Origin: Noviherbaspirillum sedimenti
GTDB taxonomy: Bacteria; Pseudomonadota; Gammaproteobacteria; Burkholderiales; Burkholderiaceae_D
Length of the DNA stretch: 64,000 bases
Reading direction: 5' to 3'
Assembly (NCBI RefSeq): GCF_003590835.1
Contig: NZ_QYUQ01000002.1
Span: 2,108,001 to 2,172,000 of the forward strand
Shown here: positions 44,064-51,957 of the stretch, one piece after another
How the letters are laid out: each line of letters opens with the position of its first letter
Position numbering within the stretch: the stretch's first letter is position 1
Program-made: the position numbers and the translations under genes
Notes under the pieces: model-generated
Told to the model about the DNA's origin: nothing
What the model saw: the letters and a program-made list of their open reading frames with translations, nothing else
Databases searched by the model: none

Positions 44064-44342
44064 ATGAAATGGCAAGCCATCTCCCCGCAGTCGCTGCACA
44101 CGCGCACCTGGGACGATGAAGTCGTGGTCTACGATGCGCTGTCCGGCAATACCCACTTGCTGGGCCTGGCAGCCGCCCGCTTGCTGGCGGCGATCGCACA
44201 AGCCCCGGGCGATATTGCCGCGCTTGCGCACACGCTTGAGCAGCACTGGCCGGACCTGACAGCTGAAGAGGCGCATACGCACGTGGACGCCATGCTCGCC
44301 GAGCTTGCCGGCATTGGCCTGATCGCCGCCGTCTCACCTTGA
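44064..44342 (+). CDS. HPr-rel-A system PqqD family peptide chaperone
   Basis: A 92-residue PqqD-like protein. The fold (WQAISPQSLHTRTWDDEVVVYDALSGNTHLLG... with helical second half) resembles the RiPP recognition element PqqD, which holds precursor peptides for modification. This subtype, recognised by context, travels with an HprK-like kinase. TTG of the next gene overlaps its stop (TTGA). Cytosolic; partner presumably a precursor or the exported protein encoded just upstream. Confidence 0.85.
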   Translation: MKWQAISPQSLHTRTWDDEVVVYDALSGNTHLLGLAAARLLAAIAQAPGDIAALAHTLEQHWPDLTAEEAHTHVDAMLAELAGIGLIAAVSP

Positions 44343-45259
44343 ACATTTCCGCCCTGAGCCCGGCACAGTTGCAGCAGCGCTTGCGCGAGCGCGGTTTATG
44401 CATCCGCACCGGCCCTTTCGTCACGCGCGTGCATACCTCCCTGGCCGCCGCTGCGGAAGGCATCGGCTTGCTGTATGCCGATTACCCGCTGGCCGAGGAA
44501 GAGGATTTCGCCGACTTCCATATCCGGCTTGCCCTGCCCAACGGCTTGCGGCGCTGGCTCAAGCCGCAGGTGCTGTTCCTGTTCGACGGCACCCGCACTT
44601 TCAAGCCGCTGCCGGCCGACCAGGCCTTTCCCATGTTCGAATGGGGTCTGAACTGGTGCGTCTCCAGCCACGCCCAAAGCTACCTGATCATCCATGCCGC
44701 CGTGCTGGAAAAACACGGCCATGCGGTCATCCTGCCGGCCCCGCCAGGCTCGGGCAAAAGCACCCTGTGCGCCGCCCTGGCCCAACGCGGCTGGCGCCTG
44801 CTGTCGGACGAACTGGCACTGATCCGCATCGCGGACGGCTGCGTCGTTCCGCTGCCGCGGCCGGTGAGCCTGAAAAATGCTTCGATCGACATCATGCGCC
44901 AATACACGCCGGACGCGGTCTTCAGCCGCCAGGTCCGCGATACCATGAAAGGCACGGTGGCGCACATGAAAGCGCCGGCCGACAGCGTTGCCCGCGCCAG
45001 CGAATGCGCCCGTCCCGGCTGGGTGATTTTCCCGCGCTACGAAGCCGGCGCCGATGCGCGCCTGACTGTCGTGCCGAAAGCCCGCGCCTTCATGCGCGCC
45101 GCCGACAATGCCTTCAATTACAGCTTGCTGGGCCAGCAAGGCTTCGCCAGCCTGGCAGGATTGATCGGCGCATCGTCCTGCTACGACTTCACGTACAGCA
45201 AGCTCGATGAAGCCATCGATACCTTCAACCAGCTGGCGCTGCCAGCCCTGCTGCCATGA
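44339..45259 (+). CDS. HprK-related kinase A
   Basis: A 306-residue protein with a P-loop APPGSGKST near residue 134-142, resembling the HprK/phosphorylase core (also LLSDELALIRI near 157 and a Met-Lys-rich KGTVAHMKAP near 210). HprK phosphorylates Ser46 of HPr; here no HPr gene or HPr-like ORF is present in the window, so the target must be something else, perhaps the exported protein or a bound peptide. The start is TTG at 44339 overlapping the PqqD-like stop; its own stop overlaps the nucleotidyltransferase ATG. The whole cassette has no proven function that I know of. Confidence 0.88.
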   Translation: MNISALSPAQLQQRLRERGLCIRTGPFVTRVHTSLAAAAEGIGLLYADYPLAEEEDFADFHIRLALPNGLRRWLKPQVLFLFDGTRTFKPLPADQAFPMFEWGLNWCVSSHAQSYLIIHAAVLEKHGHAVILPAPPGSGKSTLCAALAQRGWRLLSDELALIRIADGCVVPLPRPVSLKNASIDIMRQYTPDAVFSRQVRDTMKGTVAHMKAPADSVARASECARPGWVIFPRYEAGADARLTVVPKARAFMRAADNAFNYSLLGQQGFASLAGLIGASSCYDFTYSKLDEAIDTFNQLALPALLP

Positions 45260-46338
45260 CAGCACCGCCTCTGCTATTGCAAGCGCTGCGGCAACCGGAT
45301 CGCCTTGCTTCGTTCGGGCTGGCAGATTGGGACATGCTGATCCGCCAGGCGCGCAAAGCCAACCTCTTGGCCAGTCTTCACGCTATCGTGAATGAGCACG
45401 GCCTGTTCGCAGCCATCCCCGCGCAGGCGCGCGAACATCTCGGCTGGGCACATGCGCTCGCCGAACGGCATGTGCTGGCGGTGCGTCATGAAGTTTCCCT
45501 GATCGGGCAAGCGTTGGCAGCCAGTGGCGTGCCCATCATCCTGCTCAAAGGCGCCGCCTATGTCATGGCGCAACTGCCCGGCGCGCGCGGCCGGCTGTTT
45601 TCCGATATCGACATCCTGGTCCCCAAAGAAAAGCTGGACCAAGTCGAAGCGGCGCTGATGCTGCATGGCTGGGCAGCGACCCACCATGACGCCTACGACC
45701 AGCGCTATTACCGCACCTGGATGCACGAGTTGCCGCCGATGCGGCATATCCGCCGCATGACCGTCATCGATGTGCATCATGCGATCGTGCCGGAAACCGC
45801 TCCCGTGCATCCCGACCCCGCAAAACTGCGCGCCGCGGCATGCCCGGTGGCGGGGCATACCGCCTTGCTGACACTGGCGCCGGCCGACATGGTCTTGCAC
45901 AGCGCCGTGCATCTGTTCCATGACGGCGAACTGGAGAACGGCCTGCGCGACCTGGTCGACCTCGACAATCTGCTGCGCCATTTCGGCCGCCAGCCGGCGT
46001 TCTGGCCGCTGCTGATTGAACGCGCCGTGGCGCTGGAACTGACCCGGCCCTTGTTTTACGCATTGCGCTATACCGCCCGCATGCTGCATACCAGCATCCC
46101 GCCCGACACACTGGCACAGGCGGCGCAACTGGGCCGCCCCGGCAATGCCCTGCTGGCCATGATGGATGCGCTCTTCCTGCGCGCCCTCTTGCCGGACCAT
46201 GCGGGATGTACAGACAGCCTGAGCGGCATCGCCCGCACGCTGCTGTACATACGCGCCAACTGGCTGCGCATGCCGCCCCTGCTGCTGGCGCAGCATCTGT
46301 TTCACAAGGCGTTTATTTCATCGAAACCGGAAGATTGA
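45256..46338 (+). CDS. nucleotidyltransferase family protein, HPr-rel-A cassette
   Basis: A 360-residue predicted nucleotidyltransferase (NTP_transf_5 type). The catalytic-like FSDIDILVP near residue 114-122 has the paired Asp of the Pol-beta fold, preceded by LKGAAYVMAQLPG. The second half is helical and may bind the substrate. Similar proteins occur beside lasso-peptide and other peptide-modification clusters. It overlaps the kinase gene by ATGA. A role adding a nucleotide or phosphate to a peptide or protein is inferred, not shown. Confidence 0.85.
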   Translation: MTAPPLLLQALRQPDRLASFGLADWDMLIRQARKANLLASLHAIVNEHGLFAAIPAQAREHLGWAHALAERHVLAVRHEVSLIGQALAASGVPIILLKGAAYVMAQLPGARGRLFSDIDILVPKEKLDQVEAALMLHGWAATHHDAYDQRYYRTWMHELPPMRHIRRMTVIDVHHAIVPETAPVHPDPAKLRAAACPVAGHTALLTLAPADMVLHSAVHLFHDGELENGLRDLVDLDNLLRHFGRQPAFWPLLIERAVALELTRPLFYALRYTARMLHTSIPPDTLAQAAQLGRPGNALLAMMDALFLRALLPDHAGCTDSLSGIARTLLYIRANWLRMPPLLLAQHLFHKAFISSKPED

Positions 46339-46357
46339 CCGGCTCCCCCGCGCACTC

Positions 46358-47182
46358 ATGACTGGCCGCACGCTGTTCATACTGTTGTTGATGCTGGCAA
46401 TGCACAGCCTCGCAGTCGATACTGCCCGCGCAGGCGAAGCATTCGCTGGCGCTATGGATGGCATTACAAAACTTTCTGTAGAAGAACAGACCGCATTGGG
46501 CGCACGCCATGAACATGCCGAAGGCGTGCCGCAGGATTATCGCAAGGCAATTGCGTTGTATTGCATGGCGGCAAAAACTGGCCATGCAAACGCCCAGTAC
46601 GCGCTTGGATGGATGTATGCCCATGGCAGAGGGATCGACAGGGATGATGGCATTGCCCGGCATTTCTTCGAAATGGCCGCCCGCCAGGGACACACGCAGG
46701 CGCAGGAAATGCTGCGCTACATTCCTGCCGATGCGGCATTCACCCTGCCCGCCTGCCTGCTGCCTCCGACGCCCGCCCCTGTCGACCTGGAAAGTCTGGC
46801 GCCTGTTTATCCCAGAGGGCCGGTTTACGATCTCGTACACAAACTGGCACCGCGCTATGGCATCGATCCCCAACTGGCATTGGCGATCATCCGCGTGGAA
46901 TCCGCTTTCAATTCGCGGGCAGTCTCGCCTAAAAATGCCCATGGCCTGATGCAATTGATACCCGAAACAGCACGAAGATTCCGGGTAAAGGATGCGGTTG
47001 ATCCCGAAGAAAACATCAAGGGGGCGCTTTCATACTTGCAATGGCTTTTAGCCTTTTTTCAGGGAAATGTCCCCTTGGTGGTTGCGGCATATAACGCCGG
47101 CGAACGCGCGGTGCAATATCATCGCGGCCCCCCCTTATCCGGAAACACAAAACTACGTTCGGAAAATTACTGCGCTGTATAG
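46358..47182 (+). CDS. lytic transglycosylase with Sel1 repeats, apparently frameshifted at the 3' end
   Basis: A 274-residue exported protein: signal (LFILLLMLAMHSLAVDTARA), two Sel1-like repeats (ALGARHEHAEGVPQDYRKAI, AQYALGWMYAHGRGIDRDDG) and a SLT lysozyme-like domain with the catalytic Glu in IIRVESAFNSRA near residue 181, GLMQLIPETA near 197 and VVAAYNAGERAV near 245. It cleaves peptidoglycan glycan strands, perhaps making room for secretion. In a run of seven C (47128-47134) the frame leaves the expected end; with one C fewer it continues as PPYPETQNYVRKITALYRKS and stops at 47243. So either a real or a sequencing frameshift. Confidence 0.88.
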   Translation: MTGRTLFILLLMLAMHSLAVDTARAGEAFAGAMDGITKLSVEEQTALGARHEHAEGVPQDYRKAIALYCMAAKTGHANAQYALGWMYAHGRGIDRDDGIARHFFEMAARQGHTQAQEMLRYIPADAAFTLPACLLPPTPAPVDLESLAPVYPRGPVYDLVHKLAPRYGIDPQLALAIIRVESAFNSRAVSPKNAHGLMQLIPETARRFRVKDAVDPEENIKGALSYLQWLLAFFQGNVPLVVAAYNAGERAVQYHRGPPLSGNTKLRSENYCAV

Positions 47183-47331
47183 AAAATCCACCCATCCTTT
47201 CAGAAGTAACTTTTTATCAACGAGCGCAGTTAGCCTGAAATAAATTGTTTCGGCTTGCGTGCCATCTTTTCAGTGTCGACCATTCTTACACTCACCCCCT
47301 TAAATTTCTGTAAGTAGTTGATTTTATTGAC

Positions 47332-47347
47332 TGGCACGCTATCTGCT
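47332..47347 (+). promoter_or_regulatory. sigma-54 promoter of the PEP-CTERM/DUF4114 gene
   Basis: TGGCACGCTATCTGCT matches the sigma-54 consensus in both elements (TGGCACG and TGCT, ten bases between GG and GC), 57 bases before the ATG. The best of the three sigma-54 sites in this region. Confidence 0.8.
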
Positions 47348-47403
47348 TTATGTTTGCCGAAACAATAATTTTTGAATGCATACAGCACTTAAGGAAGGTT
47401 AAT

Positions 47404-48138
47404 ATGAACATGATCAAATCTTTTCTGGCTGGCGTTGCGCTCGTCGCCTCGACGTCAGCTTTCGCTACGCCGGTTTTTCTGGGCGGGGAATCGCCCGATC
47501 TGCAAACCGTGATCAACAGCCTGTACACTGCTGCAGGCACGTCGCTGTCGGCCGCACCTGATGTCAACCTGAACCAGGCAGATGAAGGCGGCACGTTCCT
47601 GATCGAAGCCTCCGGCGGTTCCGTCTCGACCATGATCATCGAAGTTGCCGGCAGTGCAAGCACGAATACTTTCGGCATCTACGATATCTACAATCCGACG
47701 ACCTACCTGCAACTGTTCAGCGGCGCTGCCTCCAGCGGCGGCCAGGCGTTCCTGAGCGTCAACGACTCGAACCAGTTTTCGGTCAACTTCGGCACCGGCG
47801 TGCAGTTCACCAGCTCCTTGTTTGGCTATTATCTCGGCACCGCGAACGGCCCGACGTTTTACTCGCAAGCCAGCCTGAACGGCGGTAATGACCAGCTGGT
47901 CGCCTTCCAGGGCGATGGCGACTGGATCAAGCTGCCGACCAGAGCGCCGGGCGTGTGGGGTTCGGCGAGCTTCATCCTGGCATGGGAAGACCAGCTGGCG
48001 GCCTATTCGGACAAGGATTACCAGGACATGGTGGTCTATGTCGAGTCCATCACTGTTCCCGAGCCGGGTTCGCTGGCCTTGCTGGGTCTCGGCCTGGCCG
48101 GCCTGGCGGGACTTGCACGGCGCAAGAAGCAGGCCTGA
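47404..48138 (+). CDS. PEP-CTERM protein with DUF4114-like domain
   Basis: A 244-residue secreted protein. Signal peptide (SFLAGVALVASTSAFA), a domain with FILAWEDQLAAYSDKDYQDMVVYVES near residue 205 that matches DUF4114 Ca-binding-like sequences, then a textbook PEP-CTERM tail VPEPGSLALLGLGLAGLAG plus LARRKKQA for exosortase sorting. Controlled by a sigma-54 promoter upstream and ended by a strong terminator. Probably part of the EPS/floc matrix, as reported for PEP-CTERM proteins in related bacteria. ATG 47404 has GGAAGG upstream; the earlier frame start at 47350 is the promoter region. Confidence 0.93.
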   Translation: MNMIKSFLAGVALVASTSAFATPVFLGGESPDLQTVINSLYTAAGTSLSAAPDVNLNQADEGGTFLIEASGGSVSTMIIEVAGSASTNTFGIYDIYNPTTYLQLFSGAASSGGQAFLSVNDSNQFSVNFGTGVQFTSSLFGYYLGTANGPTFYSQASLNGGNDQLVAFQGDGDWIKLPTRAPGVWGSASFILAWEDQLAAYSDKDYQDMVVYVESITVPEPGSLALLGLGLAGLAGLARRKKQA

Positions 48139-48197
48139 TCATCGCATCAACATCATGGTAACGGCGTAGCGCCAGCTGCTCCAGGTTTCCGAGAAAC

Positions 48198-48226
48198 CCC
48201 GCCTTTTCTGGAAGGCGGGTTTTTTT
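48198..48226 (+). terminator. intrinsic terminator after the PEP-CTERM gene
   Basis: CCCGCCTT / AAGGCGGG stem (48198-48205 with 48212-48219) and seven T. Separates the PEP-CTERM unit from the EPS genes. Confidence 0.92.
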
Positions 48227-48432
48227 GCATGCGCGCCTGCTTCGAGCATCCGCCAACTTTCATGGGGAATTCTCAGGGGCGCTCAGATAATCTGCAATTT
48301 TAATTCCACATAGAAACTTTTAAACGATTTTTACACGATTTTTCACAATTTGACTGTGGGAAATGTTGATAAGTTGTAGTAATCTTTTGACTAGCCTTTT
48401 TTTCAATGGGGCAATTTTTCTGCAGACTGGCG

Positions 48433-49830
48433 ATGTTACGAATATCCAATCACCACGTATCCAAAATAATTTCCATCCTGTTTGCCGTGGAAGTTCTTGT
48501 CCTGATCGTGTCGGTCTATCTCGGCACCAGCATTCGCTTCCGCGATACGACGGACAGCTTCGCGGCGCATTTCGACCGCTTCTTCCTGCCAGCCTGCGCC
48601 TTTACCATGACCATGCTCTTCAGCATGAGCGCGCTGGGCATGTATCAACTCAAATACCGCGAAGGTTTTCGCAATACCCTCCTGCGCCTGATGCCGGCCT
48701 TCGCCCTCGGCTTCGGCATCCTGACCCTGGTTTTCTATCTGCTGCCCGAGCTGTATTTTGGCCGCGGCATTCTAGGCCTGGTTATCGTCATATCGGCCAC
48801 GGGAATCCTGCTGGCGCGCGTGCTGATTTTCAAATCCTCGGAATTCGGCCTGCTCGAATCACGCATTATTTTCGTCGGCAGCGGCGCGCTGGCCAAGGAA
48901 TGCGGGCAGCTTGCCAAACACAATATTGCCTACCACAAGTATCACATCGTCGGCTATGTCCCGGTGTCGGGGGAAGACACACGCGTTGTCGCCTCCGCCA
49001 TGCTGCAAGGCGGCGAGCCGCTGGCTGCCATGGCGACCAGACATAACGTGGGAGAAATCATCGTTTCGGTGGAAAACCGCCGCGGCGGCAACCTCCCCAT
49101 CAAGGAACTGCTGGACTGCAAGCTCAACGGCATCAAGGTCACGGATGCCGCCACCTTCTTCGAACGCGAAGCCTGCCAGATCCGCGTCGACTCGCTGCAA
49201 CCGAGCTGGCTGGTGTTCGGCACCGGCTTCGATCAAAGCTTTTTGCGCGCCTTTTGCAAGCGCAGCTTCGACCTGGTGGTCAGCCTGCTGATCTTCACGG
49301 TATCGATTCCGGCGATGCTGATCACCTCCCTGTGCATTTATCTCGAAGACAAGGGGCCGATCCTGTACAAGCAGGAGCGGGTCGGCAAGGATGGCCGAAC
49401 CTATATGGTCCTGAAGTTCCGCAGCATGCGCAACGATGCTGAAAAGGCCGGTAACCCCCAGTGGGCGAAATCGAACGATCCGAGGACCACCCGCGTCGGC
49501 AACATCATCCGCAAGCTGCGCATCGATGAACTGCCGCAGATCCTGAATGTGCTGAAAGGCGAAATGAGTTTTGTCGGACCGCGCCCGGAACGCCCCTTCT
49601 TCGTGCAGCAGCTGAACGAACAAATCCCTTTCTATAACGTCCGTCACAGCATCAAGCCCGGCATCACCGGCATGGCACAGGTGCGTTATGCCTACGGCGC
49701 CTCGGTCGAGGATGCCGTGCAAAAACTGCAGTACGACCTCTACTATGTCAAGAACAATAGCCTGTTCCTCGACATCCTGATCCTGATCGATACCTTGCAG
49801 GTGGTGTTGCTGGGCAAGGGCGCGCGTTAA
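48433..49830 (+). CDS. XrtA/PEP-CTERM system initiating glycosyltransferase (EpsB-type, TIGR03013)
   Basis: A 465-residue membrane phosphoglycosyl transferase that loads the first sugar on undecaprenyl phosphate to begin EPS. Several N-terminal helices (IISILFAVEVLVLIVSVYLG onward), a middle Rossmann-like region (IIFVGSGALAKECG near 145), then the bacterial sugar transferase domain with KRSFDLVVSLLIFTVSIP near 275, GPILYKQERVGKDG near 318 and FVGPRPERPFFV. The ATG at 48433 gives the family's usual start MLRIxNHxVSK; the earlier ATG at 48406 is possible. First gene of the EPS locus. Confidence 0.92.
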   Translation: MLRISNHHVSKIISILFAVEVLVLIVSVYLGTSIRFRDTTDSFAAHFDRFFLPACAFTMTMLFSMSALGMYQLKYREGFRNTLLRLMPAFALGFGILTLVFYLLPELYFGRGILGLVIVISATGILLARVLIFKSSEFGLLESRIIFVGSGALAKECGQLAKHNIAYHKYHIVGYVPVSGEDTRVVASAMLQGGEPLAAMATRHNVGEIIVSVENRRGGNLPIKELLDCKLNGIKVTDAATFFEREACQIRVDSLQPSWLVFGTGFDQSFLRAFCKRSFDLVVSLLIFTVSIPAMLITSLCIYLEDKGPILYKQERVGKDGRTYMVLKFRSMRNDAEKAGNPQWAKSNDPRTTRVGNIIRKLRIDELPQILNVLKGEMSFVGPRPERPFFVQQLNEQIPFYNVRHSIKPGITGMAQVRYAYGASVEDAVQKLQYDLYYVKNNSLFLDILILIDTLQVVLLGKGAR

Positions 49831-49849
49831 TGGCGGCGGAGCGCATCGC

Positions 49850-51910
49850 ATGCTAGGCAATATCGCGACCGTGAGCTATGCCAGCGCCGCGCTGGCATTC
49901 CTGTTTTTGAGCATGCTGCTGCTGACGAGCTGGCGCGGCCGCTTGCACGGCATGGCCGTCACCAGCGCCTGTCTGCTGAGCGCCGGCTGGGCTGCGGCAC
50001 TGGCCTGGCAAGCGGCTTCGGCAACCCCCGTGCCCCTGCTTTCGCACATTCTGGAATTGCTGCGCGGGGCTTGCTGGTGCGCCTTCCTGTTCGTGCTATT
50101 GAAGCCGGCGAGCGGCGCCAGGCTGTTCGCCGTTTTGAAAAGCAAACGTTTCCTGGTCGGCGTGGCGCTTATGGCTGCGGTGTTTTTCTTGCAGCCCGCT
50201 TTCCTGTTTGCCTTGATTGGCTTGACCGCCACCCCGCTCGCGCGGCTCGCACTGGCAATCGCCGGCATGCTGCTGGTGGAACAGCTGTTCAGGAATACGC
50301 CGCCGCGCGAGCGCTGGGGCATCAAGTTTGCCTGCCTCGGCATCGGCGGCATGTTCGCCTATGATTTCTATCTGTACAGCGACGCCATGCTGTTCCGTCA
50401 CGTCAATCCCGAAATCTGGACTGCCCGCGGCGGCGTCAATGCGCTGGCAGTGCCGCTGCTGGCGATTTCGGCCGCGCGCAATCCGCAGTGGTCGCCCGGA
50501 ATTTCCGTGTCGCGCCGGGTGCTCTACCATTCGGCTGCACTGTTTGGTTCGGCCATCTATCTCCTGGCCATGGCGGCGGCCGGCTACTACCTGCGTTTCT
50601 TCGGCGGCAACTGGGGCAACGTGATGCAGGCGGTGTTCCTGTCGGGTGCCCTGGTCCTGCTGGCTGCGGTGCTGTTTTCCGGCGCCTGCCGCGCCTGGCT
50701 GCGGGTATTCATCAGCAAGCATTTCTACAGCTATGGCTATGACTACCGGGAAGAGTGGATGCGCTTTACCCGCACCCTGTCCAGGCAAGGCCCCGAACTG
50801 GGCGAGCGCACCATCCAGGCAGTGGCGGACCTGGTGGAAAGCCCCGCGGGTGCCCTGTACATTGCACGCGAATCCGGCCAGTGCGAAGCGACCGCGCACT
50901 GGAACCTGACGCCTCCCGACGCGACTGAAGCGCTCGATGGCGTGTTTTGCCGCTTCCTGGAAAACAAGGAATGGGTCGTCGATTTGCAAGAGGAACGCGC
51001 CGCTACCGGCAACCAGACCGAAGCCATCATCCCGCCATGGCTGCTGCATTTTCCACGGGCGCGGCTGGTAGTGCCGCTGCTGTTGCAAGGCAAGCTGTTC
51101 GGCTTCATGGTGCTGGCCGAACCGCGCAGCCACATCAGCCTGAACTGGGAAGTGCTGGATTTGCTGAAAATCGCCGGCAGCCAGGCGGCGAGTTACCTGG
51201 CCCAGCAGGAAAGCGCGAACGCGTTGATGGTGGCGCGCCAGTTCGAATCCTTCAACCGCATGTCCACCTTCATGGTGCATGACCTGAAGAACCTGGTATT
51301 CCAGCTCTCGCTGCTGCTGTCGAATGCGGAAAAGCACAAGCACAACCCGGCCTTCCAGCAAGACATGCTGGAAACCGTCGATCTCTCGGTACAGAAGATG
51401 AAGCTGTTGCTGCAAAAGCTGGCCAGGGGCATATCGGTTGAAACGCCGGCTTCGCTGCCGCTGGAACAGCTGTTGCGGCAAGCAGTCGCAGCAAAATCCG
51501 GAGCCGAACCCAAGCCGACGCTTGATGTCGCCGACAGCAGGCTTGCCGTGTTCGCCAACTGGTCGCGCCTGGAACGGGTGATCGGCCACTTGATCCAGAA
51601 TGCTATCGAAGCCACACCCAAGGATGGTAAAGTGAGCGTCCTGCTGGAACGGCAGGCGGATTGCGCAGTCGTGACCGTCAAGGATAGCGGCACCGGCATG
51701 AGCGCGGAATTCATCCGCGAGAAACTGTTTCACCCCTTTGAATCGACCAAGGCAGGCGGCATGGGCATCGGCGTGTTCGAAAGCCGCGAATACGTCAATG
51801 AACTGGGCGGCCGGCTCGAGGTGGAAAGCCGGCCATCGCAAGGCACGACTTTCCGCCTCAGCCTGCCGCTGCGACAGGAAGAAGAGCGCGCGGCCGATCT
51901 GGCTGCGTAA
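49850..51910 (+). CDS. prsK: XrtA/PEP-CTERM system histidine kinase PrsK
   Basis: A 686-residue membrane sensor kinase. The first ~280 residues are hydrophobic helices; a GAF-like region follows (about 300-450); the phosphoacceptor His is in STFMVHDLKNLVFQLSLLL near 477, and the ATPase domain has LIQNAIEATPKDGKVSV near 580, DSGTGMS and GMGIGVFESREYV. It pairs with PrsR, encoded 48 bases downstream, to switch on PEP-CTERM and EPS genes through sigma-54. ATG at 49850 with GGCGGAG nearby. Confidence 0.93.
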   Translation: MLGNIATVSYASAALAFLFLSMLLLTSWRGRLHGMAVTSACLLSAGWAAALAWQAASATPVPLLSHILELLRGACWCAFLFVLLKPASGARLFAVLKSKRFLVGVALMAAVFFLQPAFLFALIGLTATPLARLALAIAGMLLVEQLFRNTPPRERWGIKFACLGIGGMFAYDFYLYSDAMLFRHVNPEIWTARGGVNALAVPLLAISAARNPQWSPGISVSRRVLYHSAALFGSAIYLLAMAAAGYYLRFFGGNWGNVMQAVFLSGALVLLAAVLFSGACRAWLRVFISKHFYSYGYDYREEWMRFTRTLSRQGPELGERTIQAVADLVESPAGALYIARESGQCEATAHWNLTPPDATEALDGVFCRFLENKEWVVDLQEERAATGNQTEAIIPPWLLHFPRARLVVPLLLQGKLFGFMVLAEPRSHISLNWEVLDLLKIAGSQAASYLAQQESANALMVARQFESFNRMSTFMVHDLKNLVFQLSLLLSNAEKHKHNPAFQQDMLETVDLSVQKMKLLLQKLARGISVETPASLPLEQLLRQAVAAKSGAEPKPTLDVADSRLAVFANWSRLERVIGHLIQNAIEATPKDGKVSVLLERQADCAVVTVKDSGTGMSAEFIREKLFHPFESTKAGGMGIGVFESREYVNELGGRLEVESRPSQGTTFRLSLPLRQEEERAADLAA

Positions 51911-51957
51911 GACAGTATTGGAACGAACAAGGGCGTAATCAGGGCAAAAGGGAATAC

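Noticed and set aside
39904..47316. GTAAGTA shared upstream of two sigma-54 promoters (39904-39910 minus strand and 47310-47316)
   Set aside because: A seven-base match in AT-rich DNA at different distances from the promoters, and absent near the third, is too weak to call a PrsR site.
50096..51841. 581-codon minus-strand frame opposite prsK
   Set aside because: No domain, ribosome site or family resemblance; PrsK motifs on the plus strand account for the region.
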